From the NCBI GenBank assembly GCA_036960375.1, contig JBALVY010000003.1:1-64000 (forward strand): 64,000 nucleotides of DNA, read 5' to 3'. Below, piece by piece: positions 7,124 to 15,063 of the stretch. The notes under the pieces are model-generated. The model saw only the letters and a list, made by a program, of their open reading frames with translations. It did no database searches and had not been told where the DNA came from. The position numbers were made by a program, and so were the translations under genes. The first letter of the stretch is position 1; every line of letters starts with the position of its first letter. The DNA is from CAWVSB01 sp036960375. Lineage in GTDB: Bacteria > Pseudomonadota > Gammaproteobacteria > Pseudomonadales > CAWVSB01.

Positions 7124-9226
7124 TTGAAGTTTATTAAATCCCTAGTTTTAACCATAAGCCTGTTTGGCTCCCTGCCTGCTGCATTTGCCTCAGATGAACT
7201 TGGTCGTTGTCTTGACTTGGTCGCAGCTAAAAATTATGAGGAGGGTATCCCCTTATGTATTAGTGCTGCTGAGCAGGGTCATGCTGATGCTCAAGATACT
7301 TTAGGGGTTATGTATCGCGGTGGACAAGGCGTCCCCCAGGATGATAAGCAAGCTGTCCACTGGATCACCCAAGCAGCTGAGCAAGGCCATGCTAATGCTC
7401 AACATCATTTAGGGTTTATGTATGGCGCAGGAGAAGGCGTCCCTCAAGATGATAAGCAAGCCGTCCATTGGTACACCCAAGCGGCTGAGCAAGGCCTTGC
7501 TAAAGCTCAAAATAATTTGGGGGCTATGTATGGCACAGGAAAAGGCGTCCCTCAGGATGATAAGCAAGCTGCCCAATGGACCACCCAAGCGGCTGAGCAA
7601 GGCCATGCTGATGCTCAAAATACTTTAGGGGCTATGTATGGCGCAGGAGTAGGTCTCCCTCAAGATGATAAGCAAGCTGTCCATTGGCTCACCCAAGCGG
7701 CTGAGCAAGGCCATGCTGATGCTCAAAATAATTTAGGGTTTATGTATCTCAATGGACAAGGCGTCCCCCAGGATGATAAGCAAGCTGTCCATTGGATCAC
7801 CCAAGCGGCTGAGCAAGGCCATGCTCAAGCTCAAAATAATTTAGGGTTTATGTATCTCAATGGACAAGGCGTCCCCCAGGATGATAAGCAAGCTGTCCAT
7901 TGGTACACCCAAGCGGCTGAGCAAGGCCATGCTGATGCTCAAAATAATTTAGGGTTTATGTATCTCAATGGACAAGGCGTCCCCCAGGATGATAAGCAAG
8001 CTGTCCATTGGATCACCCAAGCGGCTGAGCAAGGCCATGCTCAAGCTCAAAATAATTTAGGGTTTATGTATCTCAATGGACAAGGCGTCCCCCAGGATGA
8101 TAAGCAAGCTGTCCATTGGTACACCCAAGCGGCTGAGCAAGGCGATGCTGATGCTCAAAATACTTTAGGGTTGATGTATGGCAGAGGAGAAGGCGTCCCC
8201 CAGGATTATAAGCAAGCTGCCCATTGGATCACCCAAGCGGCTGAGCAAGGCCATGCTGATGCTCAAAATACTTTAGGGTTGATGTATCGCAGTGGAGAAG
8301 GCGTCCCCCTCGATGATAAGCAAGCCGCCCAATGGATCACCCAAGCGGCTGAGCAAGGCCATGCTGATGCTCAAAATACTTTAGGGTTGATGTATCGCAG
8401 TGGAGAAGGCGTCCCCCTCGATGATAAGCAAGCCGCCCAATGGTTCGCCAAAGCGGCTGAGCAAGGCCATGCTGCTGCTCAAGGTAATTTAGGGTTGATG
8501 TATCGCAGTGGAGAAGGCGTCCCCCAGGATGATAAGCAAGCCGTCCATTGGATCACCCAAGCGGCTGAGCAAGGCCATGCTAATGCTCAAGATAATTTAG
8601 GGTTTATGTATGTCGAAGGAGTAGGTCTCCCTCAAGATGATAAGCAAGCCGCCCAATGGTTCTCCAAAGCGGCTGAGCAAGGCCATGCCAATGCTCAAAA
8701 TAATTTGGGGTTGATGTATGACAAAGGAGTAGGCCTCCCCCAAGATGATAAGCAAGCCGTCCATTGGCACACCCAAGCGGCTGAGCAAGGCCATGCTGAT
8801 GCTCAAAATACTTTAGGGTTTATGTATGGCACAGGAGAAGGCGTCCCCCAGGATGATAAGCAAGCTGTCCATTGGATCACCCAAGCGGCTGAGCAAGGCC
8901 ATGCTGATGCTCAAAATACTTTAGGGTTGATGTATCGCAGTGGAGAAGGCGTCCCCCTCGATGATAAGCAAGCCGCCCAATGGTTCGCCAAAGCGGCTGA
9001 GCAAGGCCATGCTGCTGCTCAAGGTAATTTAGGGTTGATGTATCGCAGTGGACAAGGCGTCCTCAAAGATCTTGTTGAAGCTTACGCTTGGCTTAATGTG
9101 TCTGAAGCGCAAGGTAATGAGCGTTCACGTGAAGACAGAGATCTAGTGGCAGAAGAAATGACCCTTAGCCAGCTAGAGAAAGCCCAAGAATTATCTAAAG
9201 TCTTTTACGACAAATACGTTAAATAA
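7124..9226 (+). CDS. Secreted Sel1-repeat protein (paralog 3, 17 repeats)
   Basis: A 700-residue protein: Sec signal peptide (cleavage after AFA, about residue 22), a cap, seventeen 36-residue Sel1 repeats and the shared C-terminal helix ending KVFYDKYVK. Repeats here favour AQNNLGFMYLNGQGVPQDDK and HWITQA. Repeats 5-6 and 7-8 are the same pair duplicated (216-bp higher-order unit, nearly identical DNA), and the pair around repeats 10-12 recurs at 15-17, so the array is expanding by unequal exchange. The TTG start has AAGGA upstream as in the paralogs. It heads the second two-gene module and is probably controlled by the palindrome at 6989-7014. Confidence 0.9.
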   Translation: MKFIKSLVLTISLFGSLPAAFASDELGRCLDLVAAKNYEEGIPLCISAAEQGHADAQDTLGVMYRGGQGVPQDDKQAVHWITQAAEQGHANAQHHLGFMYGAGEGVPQDDKQAVHWYTQAAEQGLAKAQNNLGAMYGTGKGVPQDDKQAAQWTTQAAEQGHADAQNTLGAMYGAGVGLPQDDKQAVHWLTQAAEQGHADAQNNLGFMYLNGQGVPQDDKQAVHWITQAAEQGHAQAQNNLGFMYLNGQGVPQDDKQAVHWYTQAAEQGHADAQNNLGFMYLNGQGVPQDDKQAVHWITQAAEQGHAQAQNNLGFMYLNGQGVPQDDKQAVHWYTQAAEQGDADAQNTLGLMYGRGEGVPQDYKQAAHWITQAAEQGHADAQNTLGLMYRSGEGVPLDDKQAAQWITQAAEQGHADAQNTLGLMYRSGEGVPLDDKQAAQWFAKAAEQGHAAAQGNLGLMYRSGEGVPQDDKQAVHWITQAAEQGHANAQDNLGFMYVEGVGLPQDDKQAAQWFSKAAEQGHANAQNNLGLMYDKGVGLPQDDKQAVHWHTQAAEQGHADAQNTLGFMYGTGEGVPQDDKQAVHWITQAAEQGHADAQNTLGLMYRSGEGVPLDDKQAAQWFAKAAEQGHAAAQGNLGLMYRSGQGVLKDLVEAYAWLNVSEAQGNERSREDRDLVAEEMTLSQLEKAQELSKVFYDKYVK

Positions 9227-9688
9227 TCCTGTCGTTTATAAGAACGACCAACAACAATCACAAAGGAATTGTGTCAATGCTTACTCTTTCGGGTAAGGAA
9301 TATTTTTTACTTTTGGTCGCTTTATTTCATTATCTTTCTTGCTCTAGGAAAAATTAAACTATGTAGGTTAGTCCTGATGTGGGCGTACGGCTGATGCCTG
9401 GCAGGTGGTGTTATATTTGGCGTAGAAGAAGTGTTTCGGCAGAATACTTTTTGCGGGTTCGCCTGCGAATATCTCGCACGGTCTTTTCTGCACTTCTTTT
9501 CTCTATCATCATTATTTCCTCTCGGTTTAACGATGAGCTAAAAGTGCCTTTTAGACAAGAGAGCTAATTAGCCCATATGGTGCTGATGGTGTACGATTCT
9601 ATTATTAGTAAGTAATAGATGTACGAGCATAGATTTTCCGCTGATCGCTAGAAACTGTAGTCACAACACAATCGTTAAGGAATGACCT
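9227..9688 (+). promoter_or_regulatory. Intergenic with remnant ORF and leader of Sel1 gene 4
   Basis: Just after gene 3 is a perfect small hairpin, GTCGTT-tataag-AACGAC (about 9232-9249), then AAAGGAATTGTGTCA before ATG at 9277, opening a 26-codon ORF (MLTLSGKEYFLLLVALFHYL...). The same MLTL start follows genes 2 and 4. 9616-9688 is the conserved leader. The rest shows nothing recognisable. Confidence 0.45.
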
Positions 9689-10495
9689 TTGAATTTTGTT
9701 AAATCCCTAGTTTTAACCATAAGCCTGTTTGGTTTCCTGCCTGCTGCATTTGCCTCAGATGAATTTGATCGTTGTATTGACTTGCTTAGAGCTGAACATA
9801 ATGAGGAGGGTATCCCCTTATGTATTAGTGCTGCTGAGCAGGGGGATGCTGGTGCTCAATATCATTTGGGGGCGATGTATGGGCAGGGAAATGGCGTCCC
9901 TAAAGATGATAAGCAATCCGTCTATTGGTACACCAAGGGGGCAGAGCAGGGTCATGCTGGTTCTCAATATTTTTTAGCGTATATGTATCATTATGGTGAG
10001 GGTGTCCCTCAGGATGATAAGCAAGCCGTACATTGGTTCACCCAAGCGGCCCAGCAGGGGCATGCTGGTGCTCAATATAATTTAGGGGGTATGTCTGAGA
10101 GCGGACTAGGTGTCCCTCAAGATTATAAACAGGCTGTCTATTGGGTCGTCAAAGCAGCTGAGCAGGGCCATGCTGGTGCTCAAAATATGTTAGGGACGCT
10201 GTATGAAAAAGGAAATGGTGTCCCTCAAGATTATAAGCAAGCCGTCTATTGGTACACCAAAGGGGCTGAGCAAGGCCAAGCTGATGCTCAATTGAGCTTA
10301 GGGGTTATGTACTGGTTCGGAAAGGGTGTCCTCAAAGATCTTGTTGAAGCTTACGCTTGGCTTAATTTGTCTGCAGCGCAAGGTAATGAGCGTTCAGGTG
10401 AAGGCAGAGATCTAGCGGCAGAAACGATGACCCTTAGCCAGATAGAAAAGGCGCAAAAATTATCTAAAGTCTATTACGAGAAATACGTTAAATAA
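9689..10495 (+). CDS. Secreted Sel1-repeat protein (paralog 4, 5 repeats)
   Basis: A 268-residue protein with signal peptide (cleavage after AFA), five 36-residue Sel1 repeats and the common C-terminal helix ending KVYYEKYVK. It is the shortest of the four. One repeat has lost the usual LGxMY pattern (FLAYMYHYGEG). The TTG start with AAGGA upstream matches the paralogs, but the first codons differ slightly (MNFVKS). Its 3' end and downstream flank duplicate those of gene 2, so genes 2 and 4 are equivalent members of the duplicated module. Confidence 0.9.
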   Translation: MNFVKSLVLTISLFGFLPAAFASDEFDRCIDLLRAEHNEEGIPLCISAAEQGDAGAQYHLGAMYGQGNGVPKDDKQSVYWYTKGAEQGHAGSQYFLAYMYHYGEGVPQDDKQAVHWFTQAAQQGHAGAQYNLGGMSESGLGVPQDYKQAVYWVVKAAEQGHAGAQNMLGTLYEKGNGVPQDYKQAVYWYTKGAEQGQADAQLSLGVMYWFGKGVLKDLVEAYAWLNLSAAQGNERSGEGRDLAAETMTLSQIEKAQKLSKVYYEKYVK

Positions 10496-11047
10496 CCCTG
10501 TCGTTTATAAGAACGACCAACAACAATCACAAAGGAACTGTGTCCATGCTGACTCTCTCGCGTAGAGTACCCCGTATGATATTTGGGGCTTGATGTTAGC
10601 CTACGGAGAACCCCTCCGATTGGGATCTACCGCCTTTTGCGCTGAAGCCTCTCGATAAGCAAGATCAACATAATATGAAGGTGGTCATCTCGTTCCTGCG
10701 CCGCTGGAGAAGGAACGTAGTGGAGCGAAGTGCGATAGCCATATTTACATGGGTGAATCGTGGACATCTATCCACATCAGGCTATCCGCCTGTATAGGTC
10801 CCATCAGGCTGCAGGACGCAACGACCACTAACATATGTACCATCTGGACATAGCGTGCAAGAGGGCCCAGATACATGACTTCCGTCTGGACACATTACTG
10901 CGTAAGAAGCTGAAGACAATAATAGTGCTGTGATTACTGTTGCGATAAACTTCATTTATATTTTCTCTTATATGATTTGGTTAAAAGTTATGATTAACAT
11001 CATAGCTCACTACATATGTGATAGTAAAGATTAGGAATTTCTATGAA
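10490..11047 (+). repeat. Direct repeat, about 560 bp, copy 2
   Basis: Second copy of 5800-6357. It contains the hairpin GTCGTT-tataag-AACGAC after the gene, the 15-codon MLTLS ORF at 10545, and the antisense secreted-peptide gene. Confidence 0.9.
10782..10955 (-). CDS. Small secreted four-cysteine peptide (copy 2)
   Basis: Identical 57-residue product to 6092-6265: Sec signal peptide of 19 residues and a mature peptide with two CPDG-YVSG-type motifs and four cysteines. It is convergent with Sel1 gene 4. Exact identity of the coding part, while the Sel1 genes beside the two copies have diverged, points to recent duplication, gene conversion or strong constraint. Function is unknown. Confidence 0.7.
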   Translation of the reverse strand: MKFIATVITALLLSSASYAVMCPDGSHVSGPSCTLCPDGTYVSGRCVLQPDGTYTGG

Positions 11048-11078
11048 ACTGTAATTACATTGCGAAGGTTATACTGGG

Positions 11079-11477
11079 CTTCCCAGAGTTTACTAGACAC
11101 TTCTAAGTGAGGCAACGAGAGGAAATCGGTGGCCCAAATTACGTAGCCAGTGGTGTGGGTTTCACAGTGTCTTAGATGGGTCGAATAGTGCTGCTATTCG
11201 CCGCAGTGTCAATTTTCACTCAAATATCGCAAGTTGAGATCAATCTAGAATGTGAGTGGTAGTTACCCCTGCAGGCCGCATTAATACTACGATTCTCTAC
11301 TCCCTAAAACTGCAATTGTAGTGAGTAGAGAAACAAGGCGTACCAGGGCCTACGGAGTTAGCGATTGACCAGCTATAAATTTACAGCTCTTTTTCGAGGT
11401 GTAGATTGAATTGGGTTCACCGAAATTTTCAAGCTCGAATACATGCGTTTTACTGGCGGGGGGGAGGGCACTGTGAC
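11079..11477 (+). repeat. 399-bp direct repeat, right copy
   Basis: Matches 2296-2694. It ends at GGGCACTGTGAC, immediately before the IS end TGTAGTGG at 11478. In this copy the internal hairpin has perfect 10-bp arms (TTCTCTACTC and GAGTAGAGAA, about 11292-11331). Confidence 0.85.
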
Positions 11478-11590
11478 TGTAGTGGTCTAGTAAAGCTGGC
11501 CACTGCTTGGTAGCTAATCCAGCACTGCCTCTCAGCGGCTTCTCGTATTGAGCGCCCCTGGTCAAGCACCAGTTGGCCTGCCTCACAATG
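11478..11590 (+). mobile_element. IS end remnant
   Basis: Starts TGTAGTGGTCTAGTAAAGCT and matches the inverted end at 1-53. About 110 bp of IS-like sequence remain, with no transposase. The remainder to 11731 is unremarkable and leads into the next gene. Confidence 0.5.
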
Positions 11591-11731
11591 CCCCATTATG
11601 GATTTTGAAACGGTTGATTCGTATAGACGGTGACATGTAGTCTAAAATGGTAGAAAGCGAGCAGCGCGGGCTCTAGGTAATACTGTACCGACTAGTGATA
11701 GACTAGTTGTTAAGACTAAAAGGAGAAGTTA

Positions 11732-12568
11732 TTGCAAGCGGCAACTATAAAGATATTTCTAGCTCACGGAAGCCCAAACGGCCTGAGAACTGCCGAATTG
11801 TCGAATTGGTCAGGTAAGGCAATTGCCGCGCCTAGAACTGAGGTACGAGAACTCCTAGCGCGTGACGAGCTTTCAAGTCCAGGCTTCTACCTCTTAACAG
11901 GCGTTGATCCCAAATCAGGTGATAGAGCAATATATATAGGAGAGGCAGAGAATGTCGCCAAACGACTAAAAGGCCATGCATCGAAAGACTTCTGGAACGC
12001 AGTGACAGTCTTTGTCTCGAAAGATGAAAATTTAACCAAGGCCCATATTCGTTACTTAGAGGGTGTGCTCATTGAAAAGGCGAATAATGGCGACTCCGCA
12101 GTTGTTATGAACACCGTTAGCAGTGGGGCGAAGCTTCCAGAGTCAGACGCTGCTGAGATGGATATTTTTCTAGAGAAATGCCTCCAGCTTCTCCCTGTTC
12201 TAGGTGTCGCTGATTTCAATGAGAAGATGGAGCACAATGGAGACTCGAAAGATCTACTTTACTGCAAAATAAAGGGCCTTACTGCAACTGGGAAAAGAAC
12301 TGCGAATGGTTTCGTTGTATTGGAGGGATCGCAGGCAGTTTTGGCGCACAGGCCTTCGTCAAAGCGTATGCGCGCTAAGCGAGAGCAGCTAATACAAAAG
12401 GGCGTTCTAAGAGAAGAAGATAGTCATCTTGTATTTTCAAAGGATGTTGAGTTCGGTTCACCAAGTACCGCTGGAAGCGTCGTTATGGGAGGTACTACGA
12501 ATGGCCTCATAAGCTGGAAAAATTCTAAGGGGGTTCAGCTTAAATCAATCGAGGAAGATGAAACTTAG
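11732..12568 (+). CDS. GIY-YIG nuclease family protein with DUF4357 domain
   Basis: A 278-residue protein. The first half has a GIY-YIG core: GFYLLTGVDPKSGDRAIYIG at about 51-70 followed by the conserved Arg in NVAKRLKGH, then HIRYLEGVLIEKA with the Glu expected to bind metal. The last 70 residues match the DUF4357 pattern (basic, with a Ser/Gly-rich NGLISWKNSKG-like end). Such proteins are common beside restriction systems and in islands; their substrate is not established. The start is TTG at 11732, chosen because AAAAGGAGAAG lies 5-10 nt upstream. It is transcribed alone. Confidence 0.8.
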   Translation: MQAATIKIFLAHGSPNGLRTAELSNWSGKAIAAPRTEVRELLARDELSSPGFYLLTGVDPKSGDRAIYIGEAENVAKRLKGHASKDFWNAVTVFVSKDENLTKAHIRYLEGVLIEKANNGDSAVVMNTVSSGAKLPESDAAEMDIFLEKCLQLLPVLGVADFNEKMEHNGDSKDLLYCKIKGLTATGKRTANGFVVLEGSQAVLAHRPSSKRMRAKREQLIQKGVLREEDSHLVFSKDVEFGSPSTAGSVVMGGTTNGLISWKNSKGVQLKSIEEDET

Positions 12569-12710
12569 CGAGATAATGGTAGGCGAAAAGGTCGGTAGAC
12601 GACCCACAGTAGACCCTAATATGGGGTTCATCAATAATGTGGTGCGATAGAGATTGAGATCATTATTAATCTGTAAAACTCCTCGGCGATATAAAATCAT
12701 CAAAATATAA

Positions 12711-13031
12711 CTACATCCAGCCATTCCTTGCTGCTTCACTCTTCACCTTTACTGTTTGTGCAGGTAAATCTTTGTTGCAATAGCGACAAATAATCGCTTC
12801 TGACTTAACAAGTTCTGCACAATAGGGGCATTTTCTTTTCATTCCCTCTGAAAGCTGCTTTTTCTCAACTGTTTCTTGATCAGCCGACATAATTAGCGCG
12901 TGAGGTAAAGCAATAATAAATATCAATGCACCATAGAGCCACCAAAGACCGAATGATTTACCTTTGGACTGGGCTATCATTGCTGGTATTAAACCCAGAA
13001 TTGCTGCCCCTATTAAACCTAGAAATTCCAT
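12711..13031 (-). CDS. Membrane protein with C-terminal zinc ribbon
   Basis: A 106-residue protein with two hydrophobic helices (about 3-19 and 29-48) and a C-terminal zinc ribbon with two CxxC knuckles, CPYCAELVKSEAIICRYC. A longer upstream reading to 13175 exists, but the ATG at 13031 is preceded by AAGGAACATT and gives a clean membrane N-terminus. Zinc ribbons of this kind are common in small inner-membrane proteins of unknown role. It is convergent with the DUF4357 gene and divergent from the small-gene operon at 13.3 kb. Confidence 0.75.
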   Translation of the reverse strand: MEFLGLIGAAILGLIPAMIAQSKGKSFGLWWLYGALIFIIALPHALIMSADQETVEKKQLSEGMKRKCPYCAELVKSEAIICRYCNKDLPAQTVKVKSEAARNGWM

Positions 13032-13142
13032 AATGTTCCTTACTCCTTGTGGCCTGCTAAAATAGCATATGACAATCTGGGGGTCTTGTACCGTTTTTAG
13101 CACACAACAGAAGCTAATATATGATTCGCAAGAAATTCGCGA

Positions 13143-13163
13143 GGTAGCGTCTGAAATCGACCC
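13143..13163 (-). repeat. 21-bp dispersed repeat, copy 3 of 3
   Basis: Reverse-strand copy of the motif at 1326-1346 and 2271-2291, with TT in place of CC at the centre. It directly adjoins the dispersed palindromic repeat at 13165-13280. Confidence 0.55.
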
Positions 13164-13164
13164 A

Positions 13165-13280
13165 TAGCCTAACACCCACTCCAGTACCGAGCGAACAAAA
13201 ATAGGGGTTAGGCTTCAGTGCGCACTACCCATTTCGGTAGTGCGCAGCTGTGCGTTTAGAGCTATCATTGACGGTGTAAC
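13165..13280 (+). repeat. Dispersed palindromic repeat, copy B
   Basis: Contains a perfect hairpin, GCGCACTACC-catttc-GGTAGTGCGC (about 13220-13245), and an outer inverted pair AGCCTAAC (13166-13173) and GTTAGGCT (13210-13217). It is an inverted relative of 6481-6596, and its hairpin right half recurs at 38233-38249. Origin is unknown; a small non-autonomous element is the simplest explanation. Confidence 0.65.
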
Positions 13281-13290
13281 CATATCTACT

Positions 13291-13485
13291 ATGGGAATAG
13301 GCGGAATCAGAGTCTGGCAGCTACTGATTATAATACTACTTCCAATAATTCATGTTTTGGTTTCTAGTCGCTCTCACGGAGGCGAAAATTTCGGCTGGTT
13401 TTTGGCCGTCTTTATATTTTCTTGGCTTGGGTATATCGTTTTTCTCATGGTTACCCAGTCTACCAAAGACGCTCAAGTCTCTTAA
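13291..13485 (+). CDS. Small membrane protein, unknown function
   Basis: About 64 residues with two hydrophobic segments (VWQLLIIILLPIIHVLV and FGWFLAVFIFSWLGYIVFLM). I start it at the ATG at 13291; the longer frame from 13240 runs back into the hairpin repeat and is unlikely. It probably heads a run of small genes on the same strand (13525, 13688, 14154). No family recognised. Confidence 0.45.
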   Translation: MGIGGIRVWQLLIIILLPIIHVLVSSRSHGGENFGWFLAVFIFSWLGYIVFLMVTQSTKDAQVS

Positions 13486-13524
13486 AATTAAACCTTACCA
13501 GAAGCACACAGCAAAGGAAGCGCC

Positions 13525-13680
13525 ATGTTTCTTATATTGATTAAGTTAGTTTTATCTTTTTTTATCTTATCTATTGGAGGGGTATTTCTTCAGGTTGTTG
13601 AACCCATTTGGCAAATTATTGTTGGTTTGATCATGCTGGGGTTATTAACAGGAATTTGGAAGTACAAACCAAATAGATAG
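13525..13680 (+). CDS. 51-residue membrane peptide
   Basis: A short ORF, MFLILIKLVLSFFILSIGGV and on to KYKPNR, with two hydrophobic segments. The ATG is preceded by AAAGGAAGCGCC, a good ribosome-binding site, and the stop is followed 7 nt later by the J-domain gene, so translation in an operon is likely. No family recognised. Confidence 0.55.
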   Translation: MFLILIKLVLSFFILSIGGVFLQVVEPIWQIIVGLIMLGLLTGIWKYKPNR

Positions 13681-13687
13681 GTACGTT

Positions 13688-14143
13688 ATGTTCAAAGATT
13701 ATTATGCTATTCTTGAGATTTGTCCTCCCTCAAATCCATTAGAGATAAAGTCATCATATAGAAAGCAAGCTTCAAAATGGCATCCTGATAGGTGTAATGA
13801 ATCCGACTCTGTTGAAATGATGCAGGAAATAAATGAGGCTTACTTTATTTTGAAGAACTCTGTTTCAAGGAAGATATACGATTCAGAATATGAGACGTAT
13901 GTAAACACCTATAAACCCCCAAAAAATGATTTTGTTGTTAACACATCGTTTGAATATAGCAACGAACAAATGAAAGATTGGGCAAAAAAATCTCAAGAAT
14001 TTGGTAGGGCAATGGCTCAAAAAAGTTTCTATGATGCCGTTGGGTTAACGAACTCTATGTTTTTTGGCTTAGTCGAAAAAATTCCATCAATATTGTTTTT
14101 TTTATTGGTTATTGCATTATCTAGTTATCTATATAAATCCTAA
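13688..14143 (+). CDS. Membrane-anchored J-domain (DnaJ-like) protein
   Basis: A 151-residue protein. Residues 4-66 are a J domain with the diagnostic HPD motif in SKWHPDRCNES and the usual YxILxI opening (DYYAILEI). J domains stimulate the ATPase of Hsp70-type chaperones. The middle is polar, and the C-terminus (about 131-150) is a single transmembrane helix, so it is a tail-anchored cochaperone. The Gly/Phe and zinc regions of true DnaJ are absent. It overlaps no gene and sits 7 bp after the 51-residue peptide; the next gene starts 10 bp after its stop. Confidence 0.85.
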   Translation: MFKDYYAILEICPPSNPLEIKSSYRKQASKWHPDRCNESDSVEMMQEINEAYFILKNSVSRKIYDSEYETYVNTYKPPKNDFVVNTSFEYSNEQMKDWAKKSQEFGRAMAQKSFYDAVGLTNSMFFGLVEKIPSILFFLLVIALSSYLYKS

Positions 14144-14153
14144 GGATATAAAG

Positions 14154-14681
14154 ATGAATAAATTGCTATATTTGTTATTAACAACCCTAGCTATCTTGTT
14201 ATCCACTGCATCTTATGCTGGTGATATGTTTGAGTATTCTTTGTTTAGTGGGGTGTTGAACGTAGCATTACCTCATGAACCACAAAAAATAGATGTTGGT
14301 GTTAATGGAATAGAAATGTATGCGGCGGCTGATAAGCCAAAGAGTGTCGTATATACCGTCCGATCTACACCAACTCAATTAGACGATGACATAGGTGCCT
14401 ATAAATCGAGCTTTAAGGAAACACTTGATCAACTACTTACTATGTCAGCAAAGGCCGATAACCAAACACTAGTTTCATTCAATTCTAATTTCGATAGAAA
14501 AGCTAATAAGTATTTCGCAGAAATGACAACTTGGTTTATTCAAAATGAAATGAAAAGATTTAGAAGTGTAAAACGGATAATTTATAGGAAGAAAATATAT
14601 GACTGGACTGTGATGTATTCGAACAGTTCCGAAAAAAATGAAGTTTTTGATGGCTTTAAAGACTATGTAAAAATTAACTGA
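14154..14681 (+). CDS. Secreted/periplasmic protein, unknown function
   Basis: A 175-residue protein with a Sec signal peptide (MNKLLYLLLTTLAILLSTAS, cleavage after SYA at about residue 22). The mature part is mixed alpha/beta in character with no motif I recognise. The ATG at 14154 is preceded by AAGGATATAAAG; the upstream in-frame start at 14112 would overlap the J-domain gene and bury the signal. It is probably co-transcribed with the J-domain gene. Confidence 0.65.
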   Translation: MNKLLYLLLTTLAILLSTASYAGDMFEYSLFSGVLNVALPHEPQKIDVGVNGIEMYAAADKPKSVVYTVRSTPTQLDDDIGAYKSSFKETLDQLLTMSAKADNQTLVSFNSNFDRKANKYFAEMTTWFIQNEMKRFRSVKRIIYRKKIYDWTVMYSNSSEKNEVFDGFKDYVKIN

Positions 14682-14715
14682 ACGCGGTTTCGGCTATAAA
14701 ATACTTTCAAATTTG

Positions 14716-15051
14716 ATGCCAAAAGAGTTCCCTTTTCAAAAGAACTGGAAGATGTCTGAATGCCATATCGCGTATTGGCAACTTATACCCACGGTTGATC
14801 ATGTAATCCCAGTATCTAGAGGAGGCGTTGATGATGAATCAAATTGGGTATCCACCTCTCAGCTTCGAAATAGTGCAAAATCTAACTGGCTTCTTGAAGA
14901 GCTAGGCTGGGAGTTGCATCCATCAGGGAATCTAGAAGACTGGGATGGCCAGATCAGATGGTTTGTGGAGTACGCGACTAATACCCCAGAGATTCTTAAA
15001 GAAGACTACATAAACTCATGGTTTAAGGCCGCTGTACGGGCATCTGTCTAG
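14716..15051 (+). CDS. HNH endonuclease family protein, N-terminally short
   Basis: About 111 residues with an HNH core: DHVIPVSRGGVDDESNWVST then LRNSAKSNW, which supplies the first His, the Asn and the trailing residues typical of the fold. The region that normally precedes it (often with a Cys pair) is missing, so the gene may be truncated. Start is ATG at 14716 or TTG at 14713; neither has a strong ribosome-binding site. It ends 12 bp before the SH3-metallo-beta-lactamase gene and may be co-transcribed with it. Confidence 0.6.
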   Translation: MPKEFPFQKNWKMSECHIAYWQLIPTVDHVIPVSRGGVDDESNWVSTSQLRNSAKSNWLLEELGWELHPSGNLEDWDGQIRWFVEYATNTPEILKEDYINSWFKAAVRASV

Positions 15052-15063
15052 GGGATATTTACA

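Noticed and set aside
3300..10400. Regularly spaced 108-bp repeats as a CRISPR array
   Set aside because: The repeats are in-frame Sel1 codons (36 aa) with no distinct spacers and no cas genes.
11350..11586. Minus-strand ORF of 78 codons
   Set aside because: It runs across the junction of the 399-bp repeat and the IS end, so it is a chance fusion; only a short peptide-like part inside the repeat is conserved.
12711..13175. Long 154-codon form of the zinc-ribbon membrane protein
   Set aside because: The first 48 codons cross a repeat and have no start signal; the ATG at 13031 has a good ribosome-binding site and gives a normal membrane N-terminus.
13166..13217. GCCTAAC ... GTTAGGC as an attC site
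   Set aside because: The end motifs fit, but the inner arms do not pair as attC arms should, and the segment belongs to a longer dispersed repeat.
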